Source of the DNA: Terrimesophilobacter sp964651535
GTDB taxonomy: Bacteria > Actinomycetota > Actinomycetes > Actinomycetales > Microbacteriaceae
DNA: 5,726 bases
Reading direction: 5' to 3'
NCBI GenBank assembly: GCA_964651535.1
Contig: CAZYYE010000011.1
Span: 1 to 5,726 of the forward strand
Numbering within the stretch: the first letter of the stretch is position 1; every line of letters begins with the position of its first letter. This document shows positions 1 through 5,726 of this stretch, piece after piece. Both the position numbers and the translations under genes were made by a program. A model generated the notes under the pieces. It was not told the origin of the DNA. It did no database searches and saw only the letters and a list, made by a program, of their open reading frames with translations.

Positions 1-294
1 GTCGTCGAGGCCACCGACGAACTGCGTGATGCGCTTGGCCTGCCGGACACCCCGGGGGTGCTGGTCACGAACGCGACCGGCCGCGCGGCCTATGCCGGAA
101 TCGGCGCAGGGGCTTTGGTGCTTTCAGTTAACGGAAGCGTTCCCACGACTCCCATGGAGTATCTCGAATACGTTCGCGCCACACCGTCCGGCGAGCACGC
201 ACGCGTAGACTACTGGCACGACGGCGAACGCCGTGAGGCGAGCCTGCCGACTGCGGTCCCCGAACGAAGAGGCGGACGTCCGGTCGCGCTGTAG
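1..294 (+). CDS. C-terminal PDZ domain of a probable HtrA-like (trypsin-like) serine protease, 5' truncated
   Basis: The reading frame is open from the first base and ends at TAG 292-294, giving 97 C-terminal residues; the start lies outside the window. The visible part reads as a PDZ domain: an ELRDALGLP segment, then PGVLVTNATGRAAYAGI, then a GALVLSVNG turn, and a final strand VDYWHDGERREASL. This order (peptide-binding loop, hydrophobic strand, 'G-x-x-x-L-x-V-N-G' turn, closing strand) is typical of the PDZ domains at the end of HtrA/DegP-type periplasmic proteases, where PDZ binds substrate C termini. The catalytic domain is not visible, so protease identity is inference; other PDZ proteins, such as site-2 or S41 proteases, are possible. 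The usual acidic residue of the 'G-D-x-I/V' PDZ turn is replaced here (GAGALVLSVNG). The gene is separated from the next by about 380 bp, so it is probably not co-transcribed with it. Confidence 0.7.
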   Translation, partial: VVEATDELRDALGLPDTPGVLVTNATGRAAYAGIGAGALVLSVNGSVPTTPMEYLEYVRATPSGEHARVDYWHDGERREASLPTAVPERRGGRPVAL

Positions 295-676
295 CGCACC
301 CCCGGTTGACGCGGTGCCCCCGGATACCCGGCATGGCGCGGGTCCGCGCTGCTCCGGATTACGCGCGCCGCCAAACGGCTCTGCGCCCTGGCCCGCAGCT
401 CCTGCACCGTCACGGCTGCGGCCACCGACGTGCTCGCCGTGACGCCTCGGCGCCATCGCTACGCCTCAGTGCTGAAAGCACGGATTATCGGTCCAGCGCA
501 CTGCAGAGTGCTCGCCCGACAGGTGCAAAGCGGAGTCTTGGTCTTATACTTGCGGCAAGATTTCCCGAGTGCGGGTGTGAGCCTCTACCATTCGTTCCGC
601 TCGAAAGCGGTCGCTGCGAGTCCTTCGCTTGCAGTCGTGGTATTCGAACCGCACGCAATTCATCAAGCACTGCCGA
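295..676. other. Intergenic/upstream region without a convincing gene
   Basis: This stretch lies between the PDZ gene and the sensor kinase. Open frames cross it on both strands, but their translations are rich in Arg, Ser, Pro and Ala and lack recognisable domains; one (GTG at 430) runs deep into the kinase gene out of frame. Two GC-rich inverted repeats are visible: ACCCG/CGGGT at 326-330/339-343, and a perfect 8-bp pair CGTCACGG/CCGTGACG at 408-415/438-445 with a 22-nt loop. Neither is followed by a T-run, so neither is a convincing intrinsic terminator. The region presumably contains the end of the PDZ transcript and the promoter of the kinase-regulator operon. Confidence 0.6.
545..559 (+). 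promoter_or_regulatory. Candidate -10 box with overlapping small dyad upstream of the sensor kinase
   Basis: TATACT at 545-550 matches the sigma70 -10 consensus at five of six positions and is the best such hexamer before the kinase gene. No good -35 box lies 16-18 bp upstream (best GTGCAA at 523-528), so the promoter would need an activator or may be false. The box overlaps an 11-bp dyad, CTTGC-G-GCAAG (549-559), which could be a small operator or chance. It would give a leader of roughly 120 nt to the ATG at 677. Confidence 0.22.
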
Positions 677-2539
677 ATGCCTTACCACTCAGAAACGCTT
701 GCCTGGCTCATCGACCGACGAGCCAGCGATCTCGTCGCCGTACTGTCCGAAGACTTGCACATTCTGCACGCCAATGCGGCATCCAACGCCGTTATTGGCT
801 ATCCACAAAGCGCACTCGCCGGCATTGACGTTCGAGACCTCGTTCATCCGGCCGACCTGCCCGCAGTCGAATCCGCACTCGGGCGCCTGCGAGCCGTACC
901 GGACGCGCCGGTATTCGTTCGCGCCCGATTTCGACACGCGACAGGCGGACACCGCGTACTCGAAACGTACGCCACACGCGCGGACGATGTCCCGGAGGCT
1001 CCCGTAATCGTGACCGTCTCGCGCGACGTTACGGAACGACACCGCCGGGAGCGTCTGCAGCGCGCCTTTACGGAACCGCTGGAATGGCCCGAACCCATGC
1101 CCCGCGACGAGATTGCGGTCCGGATCTGCGAGGCAGTTGCCGATGCATTTGAGCTCGACCTTGCATTCATGGCTCACGCTCAGCCCGATGGAACGCTGAA
1201 GATCGTCGCGCACGCCGGAGGTGCCAGCCAGACCCTCAAGACCCTGATCGAGAGCGAGATGAGGTGGCACGGCGTCGGCGCCTGCGACACCTTCGCAGCC
1301 GCACTTCGGAATGAAGGCGATGGGGGCGGCATCGCCGCGGGAGAAATCGCGCTGCCCGGAGCCAAACGCCGGGTCCAGATCAGCGCGATCAGAATTCACC
1401 GCGCCTCCCGAAGCGACACACTCCTGGTACTGCTGTGGCCAAACGCCGGACGACGCGAGGGCAGTGACATCATTGGCGAGTTTGCCCGCCAGGCCGGCCT
1501 GATGCTCGAACGCGCCGAGCAGGACGAACGCCTCGCCTTGCTCGGGAAAGCGCTCGAATCCGCGGCAAACGCCATCTTCATCACCGACGCGCACGGCGTC
1601 ATCGAGTGGGCCAACGAGGCTTTTGTCGAACTCAGCGGCTACCCGCGTGATGAGCTGATCGGGCAGACGCCCCGGGTACTTCGCTCGGGCGCACAACCGG
1701 CAGACTTCTATGCCGCGCTACGCAGCAGCCTGACGCTTGGTCAGGCCTGGTCGGGCGAGATCGTGAATCGGCGCAAGGATGGCAGCCTCTATACCGCATA
1801 CCAGGTGGTCACACCGATCCGCACCCGGCACCAGCGCACAAGACACTTTGTCGCGATCCAGCAGGACATTACGGATCGCAAGCACATGGAGCATCAGATC
1901 CGGAAGCTCGCGGCGGACATCGAGCACGCGCGACAATCGGAGCGCGAACGCATCGCCCGCGAGGTGCACGACGAGCTGGGTGGTTCGCTCGCGTCACTCC
2001 GACACGATATCGAGTGGTTGCTCGACCATGTCGACGACACGCGCTTGCGCGACCGGTTGACCGTGATGCACGAGGTCGCGATCAACTCGCTCGACACCGC
2101 CCGCCAGATCGTTACCGGCCTCCGACCGGCCATCGTCGAAGAGGTGGGTCTGCCCGAGGCCATCGCCTGGCTTGGCCGGGAGGTCGCTCAACACCACGCG
2201 CTCGCAGTATCGGTGAAGGTCGAGCCTGCCATCTCCAGGTTGGAACCCACCCATGCGGAACAGGTCTTCCGCGTGGTTCAGGAGTGCCTCACGAACGTGA
2301 CCAAGCACGCCGGCGCCGACCGTGTTTCGGTAGATGCCCGCGTTGTCGACGAGTTGCTGGTCGTTGAAGTCACTGACAATGGCCGCGGTTTCGGGCGGGC
2401 CGAGCGGGTATCGGGCATTCAGGGCATGAGTGAGCGCGCATTGCTTATGGGTGGCTATATCGAGATCGCCCCCAGCGCCAGCGGTGGCACGACCGTAAAG
2501 CTAGTCGCGCCGGCCGGCGATCTGGAGGGGAGCGAATGA
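677..2539 (+). CDS. Soluble PAS-GAF-like-PAS sensor histidine kinase, NarL/DegS (HisKA_3) class
   Basis: Autophosphorylating sensor kinase expected to phosphorylate the regulator encoded next to it. Counting from ATG 677 (620 aa), domains are: PAS 1 at about 18-118, a GAF-like region at about 140-280, PAS 2 at about 291-400, a short helical linker, HisKA_3 at about 415-480 and HATPase_c at about 520-612. The H-box is RIAREVHDELGG with phosphoacceptor H431. The ATP-binding site shows the N-box ECLTNVTKHA (N540), G1 TDNGRGF (D567) and GIQGMSERA. No membrane segment or signal peptide is seen, so it should be cytoplasmic. The phosphatase-type motif DxxxQ after the histidine has Gly (G436) instead of Gln. 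PAS 2 carries W358 and NRRKDG as in FAD-binding PAS domains. A TTG at 629 would add 16 residues, but the first PAS begins well after the ATG; neither start has a clear Shine-Dalgarno. The stop overlaps the regulator start. The kinase-class call is firm; the ligand is unknown. Confidence 0.93.
   Translation: MPYHSETLAWLIDRRASDLVAVLSEDLHILHANAASNAVIGYPQSALAGIDVRDLVHPADLPAVESALGRLRAVPDAPVFVRARFRHATGGHRVLETYATRADDVPEAPVIVTVSRDVTERHRRERLQRAFTEPLEWPEPMPRDEIAVRICEAVADAFELDLAFMAHAQPDGTLKIVAHAGGASQTLKTLIESEMRWHGVGACDTFAAALRNEGDGGGIAAGEIALPGAKRRVQISAIRIHRASRSDTLLVLLWPNAGRREGSDIIGEFARQAGLMLERAEQDERLALLGKALESAANAIFITDAHGVIEWANEAFVELSGYPRDELIGQTPRVLRSGAQPADFYAALRSSLTLGQAWSGEIVNRRKDGSLYTAYQVVTPIRTRHQRTRHFVAIQQDITDRKHMEHQIRKLAADIEHARQSERERIAREVHDELGGSLASLRHDIEWLLDHVDDTRLRDRLTVMHEVAINSLDTARQIVTGLRPAIVEEVGLPEAIAWLGREVAQHHALAVSVKVEPAISRLEPTHAEQVFRVVQECLTNVTKHAGADRVSVDARVVDELLVVEVTDNGRGFGRAERVSGIQGMSERALLMGGYIEIAPSASGGTTVKLVAPAGDLEGSE
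2524..2530 (+). promoter_or_regulatory. Strong ribosome binding site for the response regulator
   Basis: GGAGGGG lies five bases before ATG 2536, inside the last codons of the kinase gene. It fixes the regulator start and, with the ATGA stop/start overlap at 2536-2539, supports translational coupling and near-stoichiometric production of the pair. Confidence 0.85.
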
Positions 2540-3165
2540 CACGAATACTCGTAGCCGACGATCATCGGCTCTTTCGCGAAGGACTCAAGCGCCTTCTGGA
2601 CGGCGAGTCCGACCTTTCCATCGGGGGAGAAGCCGACAGCGGGGCACAAGCCCTCTCGCTTCTGGCCAATGGCGGTTGGAATCTCATGCTGCTCGACCTT
2701 CGCCTGCCGGACATGGAAGGTATGGACGTGCTCGAACAGATGCGCGAGCGCAACGACACCACACCGGTCCTGATACTGTCCATGTATCCGGCTGAGCAAT
2801 ACGCCGCGAGGACCGCACGACTCGGCGCTCTCGGATACATGAGCAAGAACTGTTCATCCGGTGAGCTGATCCAGGCAATCCGCAAGGTGGCGCAAGGCGA
2901 TGCGTGGCTCGAAGCACGCAGCGCAAGAAACATGCTGATGGAACTGGCGCGCGGCGCGCCCACCCATGCCCACCAGCGGTTATCGCCGAGAGAGTTCTCG
3001 GTGTTCATGAACCTCGCCCGAGGGCGAAGCATCGCCTCGATCGCCGCGGAGATGCAGATCAACGCGAAGACGGTGAGCACGTATCGTGCGCGTGTGCTGG
3101 ACAAGCTGACCCTCGAGAACAACGCCGCGATCGTGCGCTACGCGCTGGATCACGACCTGCTGTGA
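2536..3165 (+). CDS. NarL/FixJ-family response regulator (REC plus LuxR-type HTH)
   Basis: DNA-binding partner of the kinase encoded upstream; 209 aa, the usual length of this family. The receiver domain (about 2-118) has the acidic pair D8-D9, phosphoacceptor D54 in LLDLRLPDMEG, switch residue S82 in LILSMYP, and K104 in GYMSKN, so all phosphorylation residues are present. The C-terminal LuxR-type HTH (about 147-209) begins RLSPREFSVFMNLARG and continues through SIASIAAEMQINAKTVSTYR; the recognition helix is about residues 176-190. The gene overlaps the kinase stop by four bases and has a strong Shine-Dalgarno, so the two form one operon. Phosphorylated members of this family dimerise and bind inverted repeats; a suitable dyad lies 16 bp past this gene's stop, in front of the c-di-GMP gene, making that gene a plausible target (inference). 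I do not recognise a named orthologue. No odd features. Confidence 0.95.
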   Translation: MTRILVADDHRLFREGLKRLLDGESDLSIGGEADSGAQALSLLANGGWNLMLLDLRLPDMEGMDVLEQMRERNDTTPVLILSMYPAEQYAARTARLGALGYMSKNCSSGELIQAIRKVAQGDAWLEARSARNMLMELARGAPTHAHQRLSPREFSVFMNLARGRSIASIAAEMQINAKTVSTYRARVLDKLTLENNAAIVRYALDHDLL

Positions 3166-3177
3166 CGGTTGCGTCAC
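3162..3177 (+). other. Hairpin spanning the response-regulator stop codon
   Basis: GTGACG (3162-3167) and CGTCAC (3172-3177) form a perfect 6-bp stem with a GTTG loop that includes the TGA stop. No T-run follows, so it is not a classical intrinsic terminator; it may protect the 3' end, attenuate read-through, or be chance. Confidence 0.3.
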
Positions 3178-3180
3178 GCC

Positions 3181-3198
3181 TGTAGGCGAAGCCCTACA
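3181..3198. promoter_or_regulatory. Dyad TGTAGG-N6-CCTACA, candidate response-regulator operator
   Basis: TGTAGG (3181-3186) and CCTACA (3193-3198) are a perfect 6-bp inverted repeat with a 6-bp spacer, 18 bp in all, the size bound by dimeric NarL/FixJ regulators. Its centre is about 90 bp before the GTG start of the c-di-GMP gene. If the poor -10-like hexamer TAGCAT (3242-3247) is used, the dyad would be centred near -64, close to a class I activator position, and the lack of a -35 box would fit activator dependence. The link to the regulator encoded upstream is inference; the dyad could also be an RNA hairpin. Confidence 0.4.
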
Positions 3199-3270
3199 TG
3201 CCGTCATCGAATCACGACTAGCCCCCCCGCAACCCCGTCCGTAGCATCACGCCGGACGATTGCGCACGAC

Positions 3271-3274
3271 GGAG
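3271..3274 (+). promoter_or_regulatory. Ribosome binding site that selects the GTG start at 3280
   Basis: GGAG followed by AAACG and then GTG at 3280 gives a five-base spacing. The frame is open further upstream to a TTG at 3169, but that codon sits in the hairpin by the previous stop and has no Shine-Dalgarno, and the 37 added residues look non-coding (Arg/Thr/Pro-rich). GTG 3280 is therefore preferred. Confidence 0.75.
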
Positions 3275-3279
3275 AAACG

Positions 3280-5544
3280 GTGGGCGTTACAAGCAAGGGC
3301 AACGGCGGGCAGACCGACCCAAGGGCGAGTGTTCGCCTTTCGCCCAGCGTTTGTCGCGCGCTGTTGCTTGACCTGTGCGACGCGTGCCTCGCGCCCCGTA
3401 TCACTCTGGAGATGCGGCTCCGGAGCGCCTGCGGGGTGATCGTCGAGAGACTCGGCTACGATCTCGTCTGGATCGGAGTGCCGACGACGTCCGACTCGCT
3501 TTGCATCCGCGCTTCCGCCGGGCGCTACGATGTCGAACTTGCCGGCCGGTCAATCGTCGGCCGCCGCGGAATGCGCGGGACGCCGCTGTCCTTGCGTTGC
3601 CTGCGTACCCGAACGGCGGTCACTGCCCGTCACGCGCCGGCAGAACCCGCTCTCGTCGCACCCGCACAAGCACTGGCCATTGTGCCGCTGCTCGACGGCG
3701 AACAGTGCGTTGGCGTGCTTTACGTCGGCACCACCATCGAATACCGGTTTCGCGAAACCGAGGTCAAGCTCCTGCAAGAGGCTGCAAGTCGCATCGGAAG
3801 CTGCCTGGCTGTTCTCGAGCGGCTTTCCAGCGTCGAGCGACACGAACGCACCAACGCAGAAGCGGCGGCGGTGTTCGATTCTGCGATCGAAGGCATATTC
3901 ATCACCGATCTCGGCGGACGCATCGTCGCGGCGAACCCCGCAGTGTGCCGGATCACCGGCTACACCCGGGATGAGCTCATGGGCGCCACTCCCGCCCTGT
4001 TCCGCTCGGGACGCCACGACGAGTCCTTTTATGCCAACTTCTGGCGGACGCTCTCGGTCAGTGGCAGCTGGCGAGGCGAAATCTGGAACCGCCGAAAGAA
4101 CGGCCAGGAGTACCCCGAACTGCTCTGCGTATCGGCCATTCACGATGACAAGGGCGCTGTGGTGCGCTACGTCGCACTGCTGGTCGACCTGTCGGAGCAG
4201 AAGCGCATCGAGCACGCACTCGAGCACAAGGCCCACCATGACGAATTGACCGGCCTGTCCAACCGCTCCGGCCTGCAGAGGGAGATCGACAAGGTGTTGA
4301 ACCGCGTCGGAGCCGAAACCGACAATGTCGCTGTCGTCGTGCTGGATCTGGACGAGTTCAAGTATGTGAATGACACGCTTGGCCATGATGACGGCGATGC
4401 TCTCATTCGAACGATCGCCGACCGTATGCGCGGCTGTCTCAGGCACGAGGACAAACTCGCACGACTCGGAGGAGACGAGTTCGCCATCCTGCTTCCCGGC
4501 CTGACACACATGCACGACGCGGCGATCGTGACACGCAAGGTGCTCGAGGCCATCGCGCAGCCGATCACCGTCTCACGTTGCGAGCTCAGGGTGACCGCGA
4601 GCGCGGGTATCGCCGTCAGCCCCGAGGACGGCGATACCGCTAACGTCCTGCTTCGACGAGCCGACAGTGCCATGTATCGGGCCAAGGCGTCCGGATCCGG
4701 CGGATTCCAGTACTTCAGGCCGGAGATGGAGACCAATGCGAGCGATCGCCTGGTGCTGGGCAGCGCCTTGAGCAACGCGTTGTCCGACGGAGGGCTGTTC
4801 CTCGTCTATCAACCGCAGGCCGACCTCGACACCGGACGGCTTCGTGGAGTGGAGGCGTTGCTGCGCTGGCGACATCAGGGCGAAACCATCTCCCCGGACC
4901 GCTTCATACCCATCGCCGAAAAGACCGGCCTCATTCACGCGATCGGTGCCTGGGTCATCCGCGAATCCTGTCGCGCGGCGGCGCGCTGGAAGGCCGAGGG
5001 CTGGCACGACGTGCGGGTGTCGGTCAACCTCTCGCCACGTCAGTTCCACGATCGGGGCCTGCTGGCGACGATCCGGAGCGCCTTGAACGAAAGCGGACTC
5101 CAGGCCGGACACCTCGAGATCGAGATCACCGAAAGCATGGCGATGAGCAACCCTGCACATACCGCATCCGCACTGGCCGAGCTTCGCACGCTCGGCGTGC
5201 TGGTCGCGATAGACGACTTCGGAACCGGTCACTCCTCGCTTGCCGCTCTGGGGACCTACCCGCTGGATACCCTGAAGATCGACCTGTCATTCACCCAGGC
5301 GATCGGCACCGACCCACGCGTGGAGATCATCGTGCGCACCATCATCGCAATGGCGAAGACGCTCTCGCTCAACCTGGTGGCCGAAGGCGTGGAAACCCAG
5401 GAACAGGCGGATTTCCTCTCGGGGGCGGGGTGCCGAACCATCCAGGGCTACCTGCTCGGTCATCCGATGGAAGAAGCCGAGTTCGGGCAGTGGCGACGCG
5501 GCCACGGCGAGTTGCACGGAGCGGACGAAGCGCAATCTCCCTGA
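3280..5544 (+). CDS. GAF-PAS-GGDEF-EAL cyclic-di-GMP turnover protein
   Basis: Predicted cytoplasmic enzyme that makes and/or degrades c-di-GMP, the second messenger controlling motility and biofilm. Counting from GTG 3280 it has 754 aa: GAF at about 40-182, PAS at about 194-310, GGDEF at about 318-475 and EAL at about 490-735, with no membrane segments. The cyclase half has the metal-site segment DLDEF (356-360), an exact GGDEF (397-401) and an I-site RHED (388-391) exactly five residues upstream. The phosphodiesterase half has EALLRW (525-530), VNLSP (N583), EITES (615-619), DDFGTG (645-650), LKID (K666) and AEGVET (E702), so every catalytic signature I can check is intact. Either activity, or both under sensory control, is possible; many such tandem proteins are net phosphodiesterases. 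Its PAS is closely related to PAS 2 of the nearby kinase, and W264 with NRRKNG resembles FAD-PAS domains. The 114-bp gap with its own regulatory DNA suggests a separate transcript, though read-through is possible. Confidence 0.94.
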   Translation: MGVTSKGNGGQTDPRASVRLSPSVCRALLLDLCDACLAPRITLEMRLRSACGVIVERLGYDLVWIGVPTTSDSLCIRASAGRYDVELAGRSIVGRRGMRGTPLSLRCLRTRTAVTARHAPAEPALVAPAQALAIVPLLDGEQCVGVLYVGTTIEYRFRETEVKLLQEAASRIGSCLAVLERLSSVERHERTNAEAAAVFDSAIEGIFITDLGGRIVAANPAVCRITGYTRDELMGATPALFRSGRHDESFYANFWRTLSVSGSWRGEIWNRRKNGQEYPELLCVSAIHDDKGAVVRYVALLVDLSEQKRIEHALEHKAHHDELTGLSNRSGLQREIDKVLNRVGAETDNVAVVVLDLDEFKYVNDTLGHDDGDALIRTIADRMRGCLRHEDKLARLGGDEFAILLPGLTHMHDAAIVTRKVLEAIAQPITVSRCELRVTASAGIAVSPEDGDTANVLLRRADSAMYRAKASGSGGFQYFRPEMETNASDRLVLGSALSNALSDGGLFLVYQPQADLDTGRLRGVEALLRWRHQGETISPDRFIPIAEKTGLIHAIGAWVIRESCRAAARWKAEGWHDVRVSVNLSPRQFHDRGLLATIRSALNESGLQAGHLEIEITESMAMSNPAHTASALAELRTLGVLVAIDDFGTGHSSLAALGTYPLDTLKIDLSFTQAIGTDPRVEIIVRTIIAMAKTLSLNLVAEGVETQEQADFLSGAGCRTIQGYLLGHPMEEAEFGQWRRGHGELHGADEAQSP

Positions 5545-5553
5545 CTTCTCTCG

Positions 5554-5570
5554 GTGTCTCACTCAGACAC
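5554..5570 (+). terminator. Weak hairpin after the c-di-GMP gene, possible transcript end
   Basis: GTGTCT (5554-5559) and AGACAC (5565-5570) pair perfectly around a CACTC loop, 9 bp past the stop. No T-run follows directly (TTTT appears only at 5591-5594), so it is at best an imperfect intrinsic terminator. Its position between a finished gene and a new promoter is the main support. Confidence 0.3.
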
Positions 5571-5609
5571 ATGCCTTGATCATGCCGCAGTTTTCAAGGG
5601 TCAGGCGAT

Positions 5610-5639
5610 TTGCGGTCGCATGACGGATCGGCGTATAGT
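5610..5639 (+). promoter_or_regulatory. Sigma70-like promoter for the B12-riboswitch transcript
   Basis: TTGCGG (5610-5615) and TATAGT (5634-5639) are separated by 18 bp; the -10 matches consensus at five of six positions and the -35 keeps the TTG. The expected transcription start, around 5646, falls at the beginning of the riboswitch homology, which independently supports this promoter. Confidence 0.6.
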
Positions 5640-5645
5640 CCGCAC

Positions 5646-5726
5646 ATCGTTCGGGAACCCCCGCGCAAACCGCGCAGGGGTGAAACGGGAAGTCCGGTGA
5701 CGCGAGCCAGTCTCGCCATTCCGGCG
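5646..5726 (+). promoter_or_regulatory. Cobalamin (B12) riboswitch, 5' portion, cut by the window end
   Basis: The cobalamin riboswitch binds adenosyl- or methylcobalamin in the nascent mRNA and turns off downstream B12 uptake or synthesis genes. Visible here: a hairpin with ACCCC (5657-5661) pairing with GGGGT (5677-5681) and an inner GCGC/GCGC helix; the conserved core ACGGGAA then CCGGTG (5685-5699); a peripheral hairpin GCGAG/CTCGC (5702-5706/5712-5716); and CCGG (5721-5724) positioned to pair back with CCGG at 5694-5697. In the family the next bases should be the B12-box-proximal CTGCCCCCGCAACTGT-like segment, which lies beyond the window. Roughly the first 80 of about 200 nt are present. 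The controlled gene is not visible; a btuB-type receptor or cob/cbi genes are the usual partners. Confidence 0.85.

Noticed and set aside
408..445. 8-bp inverted repeat CGTCACGG/CCGTGACG as a terminator of the PDZ gene
   Set aside because: The loop is 22 nt and there is no T-run after it; it lies over 100 bp past the stop codon.
638..655. GGTATTCGAACCGC, resembling a tRNA T-arm on either strand
   Set aside because: The T-stem does not pair properly (the 53-61 position fails) and no anticodon or acceptor arm surrounds it; it is only a TTCGAA palindrome.
306..1007. Plus-strand open frame covering the 295-676 gap and running into the kinase
   Set aside because: The translation is Arg/Ser/Pro-rich with no domain, and over 300 bp of it lies out of frame within the well-supported kinase gene.
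689..1696. Long minus-strand open frame (335 codons) opposite the sensor kinase
   Set aside because: It is antisense to a gene with clear PAS and kinase domains, has no recognisable domain, and is the kind of shadow frame expected in high-GC DNA.
3169..3279. N-terminal extension of the c-di-GMP protein from TTG 3169
   Set aside because: No ribosome binding site, overlap with hairpin and dyad DNA, and a non-protein-like composition; GTG 3280 has a well-spaced GGAG.
3550..4515. Long minus-strand open frame (321 codons) opposite the c-di-GMP gene
   Set aside because: It mirrors the GAF-PAS-GGDEF coding strand and its translation shows no family motif.

Overview
This is a high-GC, densely coding bacterial window with all genes on the + strand. 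Protein style suggests a proteobacterium, most likely a betaproteobacterium of the Rhodocyclales/Burkholderiales type. That assignment rests on sequence style only and is tentative.

Layout: (1) 1-294 is the 3' end of a gene encoding a C-terminal PDZ domain, probably an HtrA/trypsin-like protease cut by the window edge. (2) 295-676 has no convincing gene; it is the upstream region of the next operon and holds a weak -10 candidate. (3) 677-2539 and 2536-3165 are a translationally coupled two-component pair (ATGA overlap): a soluble PAS-GAF-like-PAS sensor kinase of the NarL/DegS (HisKA_3) class and a NarL/FixJ response regulator with a LuxR-type HTH. (4) A 114-bp gap at 3166-3279 contains a hairpin over the regulator's stop codon and a clean dyad, TGTAGG-N6-CCTACA. 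(5) 3280-5544 is a GAF-PAS-GGDEF-EAL cyclic-di-GMP enzyme with both catalytic signatures and the inhibitory I-site intact, starting at a GTG with a good Shine-Dalgarno. (6) 5545-5726 is intergenic and contains a sigma70-like promoter followed by the 5' part of a cobalamin (B12) riboswitch that runs off the window.

How the genes may work together: the kinase senses a cytoplasmic signal through its PAS/GAF-like domains and phosphorylates the regulator at D54. The regulator may then activate the c-di-GMP gene through the dyad about 90 bp upstream of its start (inference). The second PAS of the kinase and the PAS of the c-di-GMP enzyme are clearly related. Both carry the W-x-G-x3-NRRK signature seen in flavin-binding PAS domains such as NifL and Aer, so the two outputs may read the same redox-type cue. 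The riboswitch belongs to a separate downstream unit outside the window, presumably for B12 uptake or synthesis. I see no mobile element, CRISPR array, tRNA or rRNA, and no wholly unfamiliar system; the most informative parts are the regulatory DNA and the signalling logic.
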